Source of the DNA: an uncultured Clostridia bacterium
Lineage (GTDB): Bacteria > Bacillota > Clostridia > Peptostreptococcales > Anaerovoracaceae
Assembly: GCA_934277495.1 (NCBI GenBank)
Contig: CAKQUI010000105.1
Coordinates: 1 to 7,272, forward strand
DNA length: 7,272 bases
Direction of reading: 5' to 3'
A program made the translations under genes and the position numbers. Below, one piece after another: positions 6,694 to 7,272 of the stretch. Within the stretch, counting starts at the first letter, position 1, and every line of letters starts with the position of its first letter. The notes beneath the pieces were generated by a model. It did no database searches. It saw only the letters and a list, made by a program, of their open reading frames with translations, and was not told the origin of the DNA.

Positions 6694-6740
6694 TCTATAT
6701 AACTGAACCCCTGGAAAGGTCATTTTGTGACAAACTTTTT
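6694..6740 (+). repeat. Direct repeat B, right copy
   Basis: This is the partner of 356-402, with 44 of 47 bases identical, no gaps and the same orientation. It lies upstream of the bacteriocin-like ORF. The similarity starts at TCTATATAACTGAACCCC and ends in the T-run that forms the left arm of the hairpin at 6730-6762. The right arm of that hairpin is missing from the left copy. Confidence 0.88.
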
Positions 6741-6762
6741 TCTTTTTTTGAAAAAAGTTTGT
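6730..6762. other. Perfect 13-bp AT-rich hairpin with a T7/A7 loop
   Basis: ACAAACTTTTTTC (6730-6742) pairs exactly with GAAAAAAGTTTGT (6750-6762) around seven T (seven A on the minus strand). It begins inside repeat B and extends beyond it. The stem has only three G-C pairs in 13, so it is not a normal terminator, although it could stop or pause transcription entering from the insertion-sequence side. It could also mark the end of a small element. Confidence 0.5.
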
Positions 6763-6894
6763 TGCTATTCCGGGGTCCCGTTAGATCAGTTTTGTTACAC
6801 CCTTTATACCGACAGCCTGTCAGTACCGGAACACCGATCCGGTGCCGGCACTCATCTTTACCGTATCATACAAATCCGTTCCTGTGACCGTACT

Positions 6895-6929
6895 TGTTGT
6901 AAACGACACTTTAAATGTTGTAAACGACA
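6895..6929. promoter_or_regulatory. Tandem 14-bp direct repeat with 21-base period, candidate operator
   Basis: TGTTGTAAACGACA occurs at 6895-6908 and again, identically, at 6916-6929. The period of 21 bases is two helical turns, so a protein would bind both copies on the same face. Each copy is itself an imperfect palindrome (GTTGT-AA-ACGAC). This is typical of operators for small dimeric repressors, possibly of the BlaI/CopY winged-helix type by general form only. No regulator gene is in the window. Confidence 0.45.
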
Positions 6930-6991
6930 TAGTTTGCTGTTTTTCACCGGGCTTTCAGTCTGTCCGTTCTCATAAAAGGTTTTTCCGATGT

Positions 6992-7072
6992 TTATTCTAT
7001 TGTTTCTTTTTGCATCTTGCTGTCAGGTATGCTGAACGGTATGTTGCTTTCACATTTTCTTATCAATTCCAT
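6992..7072 (-). pseudogene. Truncated 26-codon second copy of the small flanking gene
   Basis: ATG 7072, with TGAGGT 5 bases upstream, opens a frame that ends in TAA at 6992-6994. The first residues, MELIRKCESNIPFS, match MKLIRECESNIPFS of the 59-codon ORF at 68-247. Similarity is lost after about codon 18-20 (DSKMQKE against DSRIIKI), and the frame then stops. It is therefore a fragment cut off by the rearrangement that brought in the sequence at about 6760-7000. Changes at codons 2 (Lys/Glu) and 6 (Glu/Lys) show that the two copies have diverged. The start region is intact, so a short peptide could still be made, but it is unlikely to be functional. Confidence 0.65.
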
Positions 7073-7073
7073 A
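7018..7073 (+). repeat. Direct repeat A, right copy
   Basis: It matches 193-248 with 51 of 56 bases identical and no gaps, in the same orientation. It lies between the insertion-sequence end and repeat B, whereas the left copy lies outside repeat B on the other side. Confidence 0.85.
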
Positions 7074-7132
7074 GTAACCTCAAAAATACGGATGATTTGA
7101 ATGTTTTAAAATCAAGACTATAATGGCCTAAT

Positions 7133-7272
7133 TGTCAAGACAAAAGTCAAAAGCGATTTTAATGAACCATATATTTACATTTGCTATGCGACATGATCTG
7201 TCAGCTGTACCGGATAGTATGCTTCTGCAGGTCGTCTGTAGCCGATTGCTGAATGACATCTTTCAAAATTGT
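7133..7272 (-). mobile_element. 3' end of an IS3-type insertion sequence entering from the right edge
   Basis: The transposase C-terminus ends at 7184, and about 50 bases follow before ordinary sequence resumes. I place the terminal inverted repeat at about TGTCAAGACAAAAGTC (from 7133). This end point is inferred, because the partner repeat is outside the window. On the minus strand it contains an outward-facing TTGACA, a -35-like box often found at insertion-sequence ends. Confidence 0.45.
7184..7272 (-). CDS. IS3-family transposase (orfB, integrase core), C-terminal 28 codons
   Basis: The frame enters from the right edge at 7270 and ends at TAG 7184-7186. It reads NFERCHSAIGYRRPAEAYYP and eight more residues. 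The pattern R-x-H-S-x-I-G-Y-R-x-P-A-E-x-Y is the hallmark end of rve-type transposases of the IS3 group, just after the catalytic DDE core, which lies outside the window. IS481-type enzymes end similarly, so the exact family is less certain. The other two minus frames give nothing recognisable. The truncation is only the window edge; whether the element is intact cannot be seen. Confidence 0.75.
   Translation of the reverse strand, partial: NFERCHSAIGYRRPAEAYYPVQLTDHVA

Larger units (their letters stand above)
6499..6991. other. Non-coding stretch upstream of the operon
   Basis: This stretch of nearly 500 bases contains no gene I can support. It holds the 9-bp hairpin, repeat B, the 13-bp AT hairpin and the tandem 14-bp repeat, which are listed separately. 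The transcription start of the operon should lie here on the minus strand, but I find no -35/-10 pair good enough to call. The 82- and 93-codon frames on the plus strand have no ribosome binding site or recognisable product. A 36-codon minus-strand frame (6820-6930) is treated under findings. Confidence 0.6.

Noticed and set aside
6499..6700. Sigma-A promoter for the operon
   Set aside because: Candidates such as TTGTAC at 6677-6682 and TTGGGA at 6642-6647 lack a matching -10 box at normal spacing, so none is reported.
6895..6929. CRISPR-like repeat-spacer unit
   Set aside because: There are only two 14-base copies separated by 7 bases, with no further units and no cas genes.
6727..7123. Two overlapping plus-strand frames of 82 and 93 codons upstream of the operon
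   Set aside because: They run through the AT hairpin, the tandem repeat and the antisense of the truncated gene. They have no ribosome binding site and no protein-like features beyond chance.
1..7272. tRNA or rRNA genes
   Set aside because: I saw no cloverleaf arms, TTCGA-type T-loops in context or conserved rRNA stretches.

Overview
The window looks like an accessory locus from a low-to-mid GC Gram-positive bacterium, most likely a Bacillota/Clostridia gut-type species. This rests on strong GGAGG-type ribosome binding sites, an AT-rich gene style and gene families typical of Firmicutes; the species cannot be named. Every convincing gene is on the minus strand, so the transcription order runs from right to left.

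The core (about 6500 down to 482) resembles a lactococcin 972-type bacteriocin locus. It opens with a short ORF (6304-6498) whose C-terminal part resembles a lactococcin 972-family peptide but which has no signal peptide. A 647-residue permease (4351-6294) follows, of the bacteriocin-associated multi-spanning membrane protein family (DUF1430-like). Then come a 168-residue single-pass membrane protein (3843-4349) and an ABC ATPase (3214-3846). After a 165-base gap there is a second, paralogous permease (1105-3048) and a second ABC ATPase (482-1108). Inside each half the genes overlap by 4 bases or are 1 base apart, so each half is a translationally coupled unit. The two halves differ in composition: rows I counted gave 50-53% GC in the promoter-proximal half and 33-38% in parts of the distal half. 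Two complete permease/ATPase sets of different origin therefore seem to sit side by side.

The flanks are scarred. A 47-base direct repeat (44 identical, no gaps) occurs at 356-402 and 6694-6740, on both sides of the transporter block. Outside it lies a second direct repeat, 193-248 and 7018-7073, which is the first part of a small gene: 59 codons are open on the left, but only 26 codons remain on the right. The right edge holds the last 28 codons of an IS3-type transposase. The order A-B-[cluster]-B'-A' suggests that the cluster sits in a duplicated or recombined site next to an insertion sequence. The non-coding flanks also hold several precise small structures: a 13-bp perfect hairpin with a homopolymer loop, a tandem 14-bp repeat with a 21-base period, and several inverted repeats.

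Working together, the permeases and ATPases would form one or two ABC transporters of the lactococcin 972 group, handling export of, or immunity to, a secreted peptide. The damaged or unusual precursor ORF raises the possibility that the transporters now act without a cognate bacteriocin, as orphan immunity or membrane-stress devices.
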